A stretch of DNA of 64,000 nt from Humulus lupulus (Eukaryota > Streptophyta > Magnoliopsida > Rosales > Cannabaceae), in NCBI RefSeq assembly GCF_963169125.1, contig NC_084793.1:215476652-215540651 (forward strand), given 5' to 3'. This document shows positions 32,888 to 43,427 of this stretch, one piece after another (position 1 is the first letter of the stretch; every line of letters starts with the position of its first letter). Under the pieces are notes generated by a model. That model saw only the letters and a program-made list of their open reading frames with translations. It did not search any database and was not told where the DNA came from. The position numbers and the translations under genes are program-made.

Positions 32888-34728
32888 TGTTACTGTGGAT
32901 TTTTGGTTCAGACCGGGAATTATTTGGACACTCATAGTAGTACTTATAGACTTTCTAAGTTTAACCTATAGTTTAAGAATATTAATTTTAACCTAAGGTT
33001 TGATTATATAGCTGATATTAAGGATAATATTTGTTATACTATAAGGTTTAGATATCAACCAATAGGATTTTAAGCACATGTTATGAATGGGTGATTAAAG
33101 ATTAATTATTTTGAGGATTTAATTTAATAAGGAGTAAAGTTTGAATGTTATAGGGTCAGTCAGCAGCTTTGAATACGTTGAAGGCTTAGTCAAGGCTGTT
33201 TACTCCATTCAAACTTAGCTAAAAATGTGTAATTTCGTGTTTAAATATTCAGCGTGTGTCGATATATCGCAGCTATAGGGGGCGATATATCGCAGCACGT
33301 AGATACGGAAAACACGAGACGATGCACGGTCGCATCGGGCATACTGGCCCAGGCGATATATCGCCTACAGGGGCGATATATCACCTCCTTCAGTGTATAT
33401 TCAAACGTTTTTGAATTCTTTTCCCTCTCAGCCATTCAACTTCTTCATAAGTCCAGCATCTTTTGAACGAGTCTTCAGCCTCTGCTGAATGATTATTCAA
33501 ATTATTTTCACCTAAAAAGCTATTATTTTTATTCAAGTAAAATTAAGATTCCTTCATTCCCAAACTCTATAAATAGGACCTAGTACCCAGCCATTATTCA
33601 CCTTTTACTCTGAGTTCAGAAGCTGCAAGTGCTAGGAGAGTGTGAGAGTTAAACACTTGGGTGGGGAAATCATAAGCTTAAACATCATAAGCTTATCAAA
33701 CACTTTGGGAAGTAAGGTTCTATAGTATTTCGGTTGAGGTGTAGATTGGTCTTACAAGTCTTTGAGGTAAACCAAAACTCTAGTTCATTTGTTTTATGTT
33801 ATTTTCTTTCTCTTAGTCTTCTACTCAGTCTCCTAACCTCATTCTTATTTTGGTTAGGAAATCTAAATTCTTGAACACAAGTTTTGGTAAGTGTGACTTT
33901 CAATGGTTTAGTCTTTCCATTCCTTTCATTTCTTCTTCTTCAAATCTACTCACCCTTTATATATGGTTTTAGGAGTGTTCCAAAAGTCCCAACTCAGTCC
34001 ACATATCCCGGTAACTTTGGTAAGGAAAATAGGCTAGAATCAATATGTTATATGTTTATGTTATCTTATGTTTTATGTTATTAAATGTGTTATGATATGT
34101 ATGTATATATGTTTGTAGGCTTGGGCATATGACCCATATGACTAACAAGACCCCAAATGGGTTATGGGCATATGACCTACTTAGTTAGTAGGACCCCACT
34201 AACCTCATGGGCATATGACTTGTTTAGTCTATGGGACCCCAAGTAATAATGGCCATTATAATAAGTGTATGTAATATGTGTTATGATATATCTTTATGTA
34301 TTATGAAATTTATGTTTATGACTATGTGTTAGATTTTCCTTGCTGGGCATTTGGCTCATTCTTTTTGTTTTATGTGCAGGAAAATAGCTTTAAGAGGCGG
34401 TAAGATTCGTGGACGCTTAGAGAATGTGTATCGATGGTGAATGGAGTCAAGGAGCCGAACGTTATTCGATTCGAGGATGTAGTTTCGTTTTATGTCTTTT
34501 TACATGTATTTTCCACACTATTTATGTAATGTCTTTTTATTTTAAATCATGTTTTGTTTTTAAAGACAATGGGATCCCATATCCTTCTTGGTATTTATTT
34601 TGCAAGTAACTCTTATTTTTACAAGTTACTCAATAAAATTATGGTATTTTCGTAAATGTAAGTTCTATTAAGGATTGTATGTATAGTTTCATTAATGGTC
34701 CAAAAGTCTAGATTAGTGGGTCATTACA
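32888..34728 (+). mobile_element. Gypsy solo LTR in the CACTA (about 1.84 kb)
   Basis: It starts TGTTACTG and ends GTCATTACA. The layout resembles the G LTR: GC-rich palindromes at 33260-33385, a TATA box (CTATAAATAGG, near 33567), repeats of GGGCATATGAC at 34100-34220, and a CTTGCTGGGC...GTGCAG block at 34339-34379. No matching 5-bp duplication is visible (left ATATT, right TTCTA), so either the ends are slightly misplaced or the LTR came from a rearranged element. Confidence 0.75.
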
Positions 34729-35407
34729 TTCTAAGTCCATAGTACTTAGCAAGAAAAGAAAAGATAATATAGTATAAATAAGAGCACCGAGAACATAAAT
34801 TTAATAGTTCATATGTAACACAAGCATACCAGATGACATTTGTTAAAGTTGTTAAAGTAACACAACGAGCACACCAGACAAAGTTGTTAAAGTAACACAA
34901 CGAGTTGTGAATAAACTTAATCCAAATTTATAAATCTAATTCACATTTGAAAGTCTACGCAAAATAGAAAATCATAATTCAGCTTGCAAAACAATTTTTT
35001 ATTTTGCATATGATATATAATTTAGTATACAATTAAATATGCTAAGTCGATTAGGAAGAGCATGCAACAGAGTTGCAAAGTAAATCAACCTATCAATTCA
35101 TTCTCATTGATAGTTGATGTATTATATATAATACGAGACCTTAAATTAATAATATTTAGATGGAAGACCAAGTATTAATATATATACAATGTATACACTA
35201 ATTGATTATAAAACGAGTGATTTTTATAAAAATTAACTAGACAAGAGTCCGTAAATTTCTAGAAAAATGGGCAGCACAATAGTAGCAAATCGGACATCCC
35301 CAAATTTTAAAAACCTGCAAACAAGACATATGACAGTCCAATAAAATCACAGTTCAACTCATTATACTAATTAACTCTTAATATACTATGAACATACCAG
35401 GATAATG
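34729..35407. other. CACTA interior, no gene seen
   Basis: AT-rich DNA between the solo LTR and the captured PP2C exon; nothing recognisable. A short phrase (AAAGTTGTTAAAGTAACACAACGAG type) is repeated at about 34850-34910. Confidence 0.5.
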
Positions 35408-35569
35408 TTATTTCTGAAAGAAGAGGCAAATCACAGTGCAGTCGTCCATTTTGGCATAAGGGGGCTTTCTTTTCCACGCTCCGATGGCCGCCTCAACCAC
35501 CGCTCCCTCCTCGCTCTTCGCTTCCCAAGCAATCGAGGCAACTTCGTCGTTGCTCAACACATCCCAAAC
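35408..35569 (-). pseudogene. Captured PP2C phosphatase C-terminal exon
   Basis: On the minus strand, after an acceptor AG at 35570-35571, the exon encodes VWDVLSNDEVASIAWEAKSE, then a VEAAIGAWKRK block and MDDCTVICLFF, then a TAA stop at 35408-35410. These are the C-terminal motifs of plant PP2C protein phosphatases: the WDVLSN block, and the metal-binding DD followed by CxVCLF-like residues. PP2Cs remove phosphates from Ser/Thr using two metal ions. The upstream catalytic motifs are missing, so it is a fragment. It is open across its 53 codons and has a normal splice acceptor, which suggests recent capture of a multi-exon gene. Confidence 0.8.
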
Positions 35570-36220
35570 CTATTCATCATTTACACACCAATCAGAAACA
35601 GTTTATAAAATCCAACATATCTAAGAATATCAATATAACAGATTAAAAGATTGACAAAGATATTAAATCATTATATGGAAGTTAAAGATATGAAAAGAAT
35701 AAATATTATTAATGTGAGGTCACTATGCCAGAGAGTAGAAAATGACTTTGGTCACAAGAACAGATGCTTTGAAGTATATATAACCAAGTTGTGACAAAAG
35801 TTTGACCCAATATGATGTTATGTAAGAGATCTTGATCAGAAGTTGCTATTTAGAAATATAATTGTTAGATATAGTTAAAATAATTGGAAATAAAAAGCTT
35901 TTAAATATACTAGTTTAAACAAGTATGAAAGAGGAAAGAGATGCAAGTCATTTGAGAATGGCACAAAGTTATAATATTGTCACATCCATGAGATCCACAA
36001 ACTACTACATTGTCTGCCCTGATGTTGGTCTTAGAATCCCACTGGTTTAACAGAACTAGGCCACTTTTAGTATGTATTATAAATTTTTGGCCATGTTAGA
36101 AGCACAACAACTTATATTACAATTTTACAAAAAGGCGAATGATGCTGATGCAGCAATAATGGAGACAGCTAATGATATCTAAACTAACTGTAAGAATCAG
36201 CAAAGTAATAAAATTCTTAC
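35570..36220. other. Intron-like DNA between captured exons
   Basis: AT-rich, no coding match seen. A splice donor (GTAAGAAT) leaves the DnaJ exon at 36220 and an acceptor enters the PP2C exon at 35571, so a single intron could join them. Confidence 0.5.
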
Positions 36221-37170
36221 CTATGCAGCTAAACTCGTCAACAAAAACATGATCCTTCGTGCTTGAATCATCAAAGAATGGGTTCATAGCAGTCAATGCA
36301 TAGCCATGAATTTCATCATAAATCATGCGCTGAACGGGGTCACTAAGCACCTGCACTGGAATAGTCAAATTCTAGTGAATGCAAGATAATGAGTTCGAAA
36401 TAACAAACTTGCTTGAAGCTCAAATCCTTTGGCTTAAAATGGATACCCACCCCATAGACTTCATTAAAACATGCAGAAATTATTGGTCTCTGCGTCATTG
36501 CCACTCAAATCTGGATGACAAGCTTTCATGCAATTATAATAAGCCTTTTTAATATGTGCTGGTGTGGCATCTGGGAGCTGATATCATGAAACAACCAATC
36601 ATTAGACATAAAAAAGTGAACATTCAATCAAATTAGATTTATAAAAATCATCAACATGATCTAAACTTTCAATATATAAAACTAATAGCCCTTATAATTC
36701 AGATCTTTATAACAAAATTGCCATGTTCAATTAAGACCCATTTTGCTGTCATACAAAATTCTAAAGATTCTTTATGTTCCCACATAATTCTCAAGTTCTT
36801 ACTACATACACGTTCATCTAAAACATAGAATAATATAAGCACAGTAACATAAAAATAGTGCGAGATTGCATGGTTTCGCTCCTAAGCAAAAACAAAAATG
36901 AATCTTTTAAAAAATTAGCTAAACGAGTTAATAAACTAAGCAGCTAAAAGGAACGTTCACATTTTCAACAACAAAAAGGGCCTCAAAATTTTCTTTCCAT
37001 TTTCTAGGAAACCAAGTAGAAACCCAGATCAATTCAAATCATTTACCAGGCCCAAGACTTCATAATAATCATCAGCTATAGCTTCCACCGAAGCAGAATC
37101 ATTGGTGGCGACCTTGACTCTGCCACAGCCTTTTCTCCTGCCTCAATGACCCATAAAAGTCAGAGCACTA
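36221..37170 (-). pseudogene. Captured DnaJ/ferredoxin-type protein exons (DJC76-like)
   Basis: Three exons lie on the minus strand: 37170-37047, 36577-36451 and 36350-36221. They have normal donors (GTAAAT, GTGGGT, GTAAGAAT) and acceptors. The protein reads a basic chloroplast-type stretch, then DDYYEVLGL, the J-domain helix with HPDLSGND (the HPD catalytic tripeptide), then VLSDPVQRMIYDEIHGYALT and DHVFVDEFSCIG, where the ferredoxin-like domain would begin. This order matches plastid DnaJ proteins with a ferredoxin domain. The fragment stops before the iron-sulfur cysteines. Exon 36577-36451 has a 2-base deletion that shifts the frame (ATGTTT then stop). A TGA lies upstream near 37145. It is pseudogenised. 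Confidence 0.85.
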
Positions 37171-37389
37171 CTGGACCGATTCAAGAAGAAACTTGAACAT
37201 AAAAACTACCGATTAAGCAATATTATGAAACTTGAACATATATCAAATAGATTATAGCATAACAAACCAAAAAATTCATAACAAAATTTGAGTTGCTAGT
37301 AAGAAAAAGATTGATATTTTATATCACAATTACATTTCAGTTATCAGTGAGAAACTAACAAAAAGAAAAAAGAATAGAAAAACACTTAC
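37171..37389. other. Candidate intron of the chimeric transcript
   Basis: It begins with donor GTAAGTG (37383-37389, minus strand) and ends with an acceptor CAG (37171-37173). No coding signal inside. Confidence 0.4.
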
Positions 37390-37700
37390 CATTTCTCCAT
37401 TAACAAAGAGAGAGCCACCACCCACGACCTCTCTGTGAGACCGAGCCACCCACGAACCCTCCGCAAGACCGAGCCACCCACGACCGTCATTTGCGCCATT
37501 TTCCCAAGACCCCCGAGCCCGTATTGTTTGCGCCGTTTGCCCATGACCGGCCCCCAAGTTCCCGCCGTTTGCCCAATACCCACAACCGCTCGTCGTTCGT
37601 GTCGTTTGTCTGGTTTCCAAAACCCTCGCACACCGTTGAGTGAGTGAGTGAGAGAGTGAGCGTGAGGGAGAGGGAGAGGGAGAGGAAGAGAGAAATGTAA
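37390..37700 (-). other. GC-rich candidate first exon in CACTA
   Basis: A locally GC-rich stretch in AT-rich DNA, preceded on the minus strand by a TC-rich tract (37630-37700). It holds 25-30-base imperfect repeats of the GTGGGTGGCTCGGTC type and ends at a consensus donor (GTAAGTG). Two overlapping frames (37620-37330, 37631-37386) are open, but their composition looks like repeats, not a protein. It may be a captured 5' exon or the CACTA's own promoter/5' leader. No function is assigned. Confidence 0.35.
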
Positions 37701-38790
37701 GGGTGGGTTGCGGTTGGGAAGTGTGTGTGAGAGAGAGATAGGGTTTAAGGGAGAAGGAAAAAAAACGTGGGCTATGTAGAATTTTTAGTTTTTATTTTAA
37801 TTTTAAATACAAAATTTCATGATATTAAGAAAAAAAAATATTAATGATATATTATTAGGTTTTATTTTCTAATTCTATTTAAAAATTAACATCTTAATAT
37901 TTTTAACATGGATTTTAAAAAATAAAAAATAAAAACATTAATATTAATAGTAAAATTTTTAAATTATTTCACAATATTTAACCAATCAATAAAATAACTC
38001 GTTTTTAACTAATATTATCATAAATATGTTAAACAAATAAACTTTAAGTATATTATTCTTTATATCATAATTAATTTAAATTTTGATAGAAAAATTATTA
38101 TAAATAAAAAGTTAATAAAATAAAAAATTTAGAAAAAAAATCTAGAATTTAAAGTTTTTAATTAATATATATTTACATAATTTAGCTTATTTTTAAAAAA
38201 TTATACTATTCATTAATTTTTTTAAAATATTTTTTCCAATTAATAAAACAACTCATTTTTAACTAATACAAAATTTATAAATATGCTAAAGAATAATATA
38301 GTTAATAATATAGTTAATTTTATAAATATGTTAAAGAATAATAAATTTAAATTTTGATAAAAAAATTATTATAAATACAAAAGTTAATAATATGAAAAAT
38401 TTAGAAACAAAAAAAAATTATTTTAAAAGTTTTTAATAAATACATAATTTAGTATATTTTTAAAATTATACTATTCATTAATTTTTTTACAATATTTTTC
38501 CAATTAATAAAACAAATATTTTTTAATTAATACAAATTTTATAAATATGTTAAAGAATAATATAGTTAATTTTATAAATATGTTAAAGAATAATAAATTT
38601 AAATTTTGATATAAAATTATTATAAATACAAAAGTTAATAATATGAAAAATTTAGAACAAAAAAAAATCTAGTTTTAAAAGTTTTTAATAAATACATAAT
38701 TTTTATAAATATATATTTACATAATTTAGTTTATTTTTAAAATTATACTATTTATTAATTATAATTTTAGATTTTTTATTTGAATTTTAG
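37701..38790. other. CACTA interior, AT-rich with internal repeats
   Basis: Very AT-rich. It holds a block of about 170-200 bases repeated roughly three times between 38100 and 38760 (phrases such as TTAATAATATGAAAAATTTAG and TATACTATTCATTAATTTTT recur). No gene is seen. Confidence 0.6.
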
Positions 38791-39060
38791 CGACATTTTA
38801 TGACTGTCGGCATTGGACTTTTATTAACTGTCGGCGTTGGGGTCAATAGCGACACATTTTAATTATCGGCACTGGTATCGAATTAACTGTCGGCGTTGTG
38901 GTCAATAGCGACACCTTTTAACTGTCAGCATTGGTCTCGAATTAACTGTCGGCGTTGGGGTCAATAGCGACAGTCAAAAGCAACGGTGACAGTTATTAAC
39001 TGTCGGCGTAGAGTCCCGCTAAGCAATTACGACAGTTAATAGAGTTGACTGTCGTGGTTG
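38791..39060. repeat. CACTA right subterminal repeats
   Basis: Several copies of AACTGTCGGCGTTG(G/T)GGTC and of AATAGCGACA, the complement-related counterpart of the left array. They precede the terminal inverted repeat. Confidence 0.8.
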
Positions 39061-39091
39061 GGTGTCGGGAAAGCCCAGTTTTGTAGTAGTG

Positions 39092-39828
39092 ATTTCGTAG
39101 GCTTTCTCGACATTCTCCATCTTCATCTTTAGAGTGTCGACCATACCAGTTAGCCGCCTGCCAATGCTCATATTTGTCTCTAACAGTGTTGGTAGCTCCT
39201 TCAGATGGACTTCCGGGAATTCCTCAGTCATGAAAAAGTTGGCGTTGTCACCAATCAACACTATGTTGATATTCTGCTTCCACTTAAGGAAGTTTTCTCC
39301 AGTGAGTTTCTCCATAGAAAGTTGAGAAATGATGGGAGTAGACATAGTCATAATAATACTACATATTATCAATAAAATAGAAATCAATCACATTTGCTCA
39401 ATAAAACTTCTATTCACTATAATTTCAAGAAATCGCACAACATATACCACAAAACATGTAAGATATGGAAAAAATACCAAAATAATCATATCTCTATTTC
39501 TTTGGATTTTTAACTATTCTATGATATCGTTGCTCTGTTGGCGAGAGTCAAAAATATCATTAGTTAAATAGAGTTGTAAAATCATTTAATAATGGACACT
39601 ATTATTAATAACCCACTATTTGATCAAAATAAGAATACAAAAGCTCTTATTTTATGAGCTAGACCCACGGTTTCGATAATCACAAATTTAGTTCTAGTAG
39701 TCACCGTAGGGGTGAGTCTAGTAGAATTTGACCTATAATTTTCTATCTTTTGAAATCTAACATTGTTAAAATAACTAATGAACACCTTTCGTAGGGGGAT
39801 GAATCGAAGCGTCTCAAGGCCCCATTAA
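39092..39828 (-). pseudogene. Copia A gag N-terminus and leader
   Basis: The gag start ATG is at 39345 (minus strand). It is followed by MSTPIISQLSMEKLTGENFL, WKQNINIVLIGDNANFFM and the block MVDTLKMKMENVEKAYEI, ending at the CACTA insertion (39092). Copia B has the same N-terminus at 49035. Bases 39346-39828 are the untranslated leader and match 49040-49520 of copia B (the AGACCCACGGTTTCGATAAT block). The match stops abruptly near 39828, so the 5' part of copia A, including its 5' LTR, is missing. Confidence 0.85.
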
Positions 39829-40918
39829 TATAGTGCACCAAATTTTATTTTATTTTATTAATTTTGTAATTTGTTTTATTTTTAATTATTAAGTGTTATA
39901 AATTATTTTTATTATTGTTTGAATTGTTTGGTAGAAATTGTGTAAAGATAATTGTTAATTGTTTTATTTATTTGTTAACTTAATTTGTGAATAAAATGAG
40001 TTTTGATTGAATGCACCTTAGTAATTGGGTGTGTGCATGTGCATGCTGTAAATTTCCTACACATTATTTCCTTTTTATTTGATTAAAAGAGTAAAAATAA
40101 AAGAAGGGGAAAGGGGAGTGGGCGTGTGACTATAGTGGGAAAGGGAGGATTACATTTTCTTTTTAATTTGGATGATTTTAGCTAAAAAGGGAAGAAGAGT
40201 TGTCATCTTTATGCACTATTTATTTTTCTCCTAATTGAGAAAAATCAAATAAAAAAAATGAAAATAAACACAAATAGGAAATTCACCCTTTTCTTATTTG
40301 GATTAGTATTGCCTTAGGTTTGATAAAAGGGAAAGAAACAAATGAGAAGAGCATTGAGCTCTTGGTGACCATCAGCCATAGAGAGAGAAAGAGAGAGAGT
40401 GAGCGTGAAAGCTAGAGAGAGAAGGAGAAGGAGAAATGAAGAAGAAGAAAGAAGAGGAAAAGGAGAGGTCGAATTCTATAGGTATGGTCTTGTATATTTG
40501 GTTTGATTCTTAAGTTTACACCATCTCCTCAATTCTAAGTATTGGTTCTTCTTTCTTCTCCTTGTGGTGTTCGAATTTTATAGGTGCCAAGGGGGGGGGT
40601 CAACTTTGTGAGTTGATTGCTATCTAAGGAGGTAGTTGGTCTCTAATCCTTATTTTTTATTTGTTGTTATATTGAAAGGATTTAGATGTTTTGATGTCTA
40701 ATTGAAACCTTGCTATGTGTTTATTGGGATTGTCTTTGAGGATACTTAAATATGATGTATGGTGATTATGATTATCTTGGTAGTTTGGATGGTGAGTTTC
40801 GGCCAAGCAATGTATAGGGGTTCCCATTATATTTTTTTATTATTATTTAATGTTTCTATGCTAGATACATGTTCTAGGGTTCTTATTTTCTCTTGATTTT
40901 TGAAAATCACACTTACAG
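39829..40918. other. Unassigned AT-rich segment before gypsy G
   Basis: No gene is seen. It starts at the copia A breakpoint and ends at the G LTR start. It has GA-rich sequence (40380-40470) and a repeated phrase TCGAATT(C/T)TATAGGT at about 40469 and 40572. It may be a remnant of another LTR, but no ends are recognised. Confidence 0.4.
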
Positions 40919-41081
40919 TGTAACGACCAAAATTTTCTATTAGGGCTTAAGGGCATTGATTAGTGTGATAGGAGGGCATAATTGGTATTTATGCGAATGC
41001 ATGATTAAATGAGTATATATATATGATTAGATGCATGTTTATGAGTATTGAATATGCACGTGGGCCCTATTTTGTTCTTAA

Positions 41082-41150
41082 GGGCATGTTTGTAATTTTG
41101 GCCCATTGAGGGCATGTTTGTAATTTTGGCCCGTTGAGGGCATAAATGTA
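41082..41150 (+). repeat. 27-bp tandem repeat in G LTR
   Basis: AGGGCATGTTTGTAATTTTG followed by GCCC(A/G)TTG occurs twice, then a partial third copy. Confidence 0.85.
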
Positions 41151-41579
41151 AATAATTGTGATAAATTTTTTGAGACCACATTATTATGTGGATATATTTG
41201 TAGCTTGTGGCTCGAGGCTATCCTAGTTAGCGGTTTAACAAAAAAATCACAATGGAGATTTATACCCGGCTCGGGGTGAGCCTGGGGGTATTTCTGGCAG
41301 TTTAGGATATATATTGGAGACAATTTGATATTGAGGAAAATAATTGGTGATTAGTTAGGTGTCAGGGTTTAAGCGATAATTATTAGAGACACTCGAGGAA
41401 TTAGCGGGAATTGGGAGCAATGACCAAAATGCCCTTAGAATGTTTTAAGGTTTAGATTTTAATGGGAGGGCAATATGGTCATTTGGTCTAAAAGAGATAA
41501 GTCATTTTCAGCCTCATCAAACTTAGCGGAATGTTTAGAAACAAGTAGAAGCTGAAGGAAAAGAAAAGAATGAGGAAAG

Positions 41580-43427
41580 TATTGGAAAAGGCTTATACAG
41601 GATATTTATTTATTTTCATGTATATCTAATATTAAACAAATTAATACGAGATATCCTAAAACATGTTTCTAAAATTTAATTCAAAGAGAAACAAAGAATA
41701 GAATACTTACAGTATACGCAGTGGAATTAAAGAGTCCTTCCTTCAGTTTCTCTAACTCTTGTATCCTCTCTATCGCAGAGTATTATCAAGAAACTGAGCC
41801 GATCTTCTATTTTCTTCACAATCTTCCAATGTATCCTTAGAACCACCTAGACTAGTGTGGGCAATTCTCAACACATGAGATAGATATAGAGAAAAGAAGA
41901 GAAAATTACAAAGTGGCTTAGAAAAGGACTTGTGTTTAGAGAGAATCTAAAACTATCAGAAAATCTGACTTATGACTTATCAAACTTATGTTTTGACTTC
42001 TCTCTAAGCACTCCTTTTATAGACTCAATTAGGACATTTAATTCAATTAAAAAATCAATAAAATAATAGTCATTTTGAAGCCCTAGGTCGAAATTATCAT
42101 GGGCTATAGGCCCGTGAAATTTCCCATTTGATTATAAACTCGTTGGACTTAAAATCAAGGCCTGTATTATTTTATATTGATTTAATTATTTAAATCTTTT
42201 ATCAAATTAATTATTTATAATTTTAACCTTGATTTAAATTTATTTATTAATTTAGAAACCAATTTATCTTAATTAATAAATCTGCCATAATTTCTCTTTT
42301 CTTCTCAAAATTACACAACTCTGTGAAACTATCCAAAATTGACCTGGTCAACTTTGATAATTCTAATTGATAATTAAATCAATTAATTGAGACTATCTAG
42401 ATGATTTTATCCAAGGTACAACGGGGACCATGGGCCTATGAAATCAAGCTCCAATAAGTTATCATAAATCTAACAAATAAATTTACTAACTTATTAATTC
42501 CTCGTGACTCCACTATAGACTCAGAATTGCACTCTTGAATTCATAGAACGCTCTATAAAAAAAATAGATACGCTATTAATTATCCATTGTTACAACCATA
42601 ATTGTCACTCAATCCTCTATTGACGATCTACAATGAGATAGGACTAAAATATCGTTTTACCCCTCATTGTATTTTATCCTTAAAACACTTAGTTCCTTTT
42701 AAATGATATTTCAGTAAACTAATTTAATTACTGAAATGAGATCTCTATCATTTAACACCTTGAACCAAACCAAAAGGAAACCATCGTTTCACTTCTTCAT
42801 CAGAAGCTATAGATGTTCATATCTATGATTAACACTCCCACTCAATTATACTACCGAGTTCCCAAGATGTAAGTATGGGCTAGTCCGTAGGGTAAGCTGG
42901 TAACGAACAAGTCAAAGAACTCAACTAATACAGTCAGTTAGAATACTAACTACTCAGAATTGAGATTGAATTGACCTATGGTCAACTATATGATATGACT
43001 AGAATAGATAATAACGGTATGTTTACTTATCTTATCAACTGTCAATATCAGTCCTATCCGATGTAACAAATACATCTAATCTTATCTACTTTGCTAATGT
43101 TATGGAAAGAACATAACACTGTAATGTATAAGTAGATCATATCGTAGATTGGCAAGTCAGTGTATATCCGGTGCACTGACTAATCTTAGGACTAACTTAT
43201 TTTGAATATATAATCATATTTATATTCCACTGTGATTACGTCACTATAAATAAGATTAGTTATATGCTCGGGATTTAATAGAAGTTTATATTAAACAAAT
43301 AATCATGAAAATAAAACATGTGATCAAAGTGATTGACCAAGTCAAAAAATTGATTTCTATTCCTTTATTGATAATAAAATGAGATTACAAAGAATTTGAG
43401 TTTTAATTAGAGCATAAAACCCCAACA
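41580..43427 (-). repeat. 3' LTR of copia B (1,848 bp)
   Basis: Reads TGTTGGGGTTTTATGCTC from 43427 down and ends CCAATA at 41580. A TATA box (CTATAAAAGG) is near 42009-42018 on the minus strand. Confidence 0.93.

Larger units (their letters stand above)
31737..39091. mobile_element. CACTA (En/Spm-type) transposon with captured gene exons, 7,355 bp
   Basis: The left end is CACTACTACAAAAATGGGCT (31737). The right end is its complement with the same CACTACTACAAAA start (39091 read on the minus strand). The 3-bp duplication ATT flanks both (31734-31736 and 39092-39094). Subterminal repeats of GCCGACAGTTAATACGTGTC type are near both ends. No transposase (TNPD or TNP2) frame is seen, so it is non-autonomous. 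It contains a gypsy solo LTR (about 32888-34728) and exons of two host genes on the minus strand. It interrupts copia A gag. Confidence 0.93.

Noticed and set aside
33241..33466. ORFs over the palindromes
   Set aside because: The palindromes give open frames on both strands by symmetry; no protein is implied.
37330..37647. Three overlapping ORFs as new proteins
   Set aside because: They come from a GC-rich repeat read in several frames on both strands; no frame has gene-like features.
39829..40918. Host gene promoter or 5' leader
   Set aside because: GA-rich sequence looks leader-like, but no downstream exon follows before the G LTR; more likely a remnant of another LTR.
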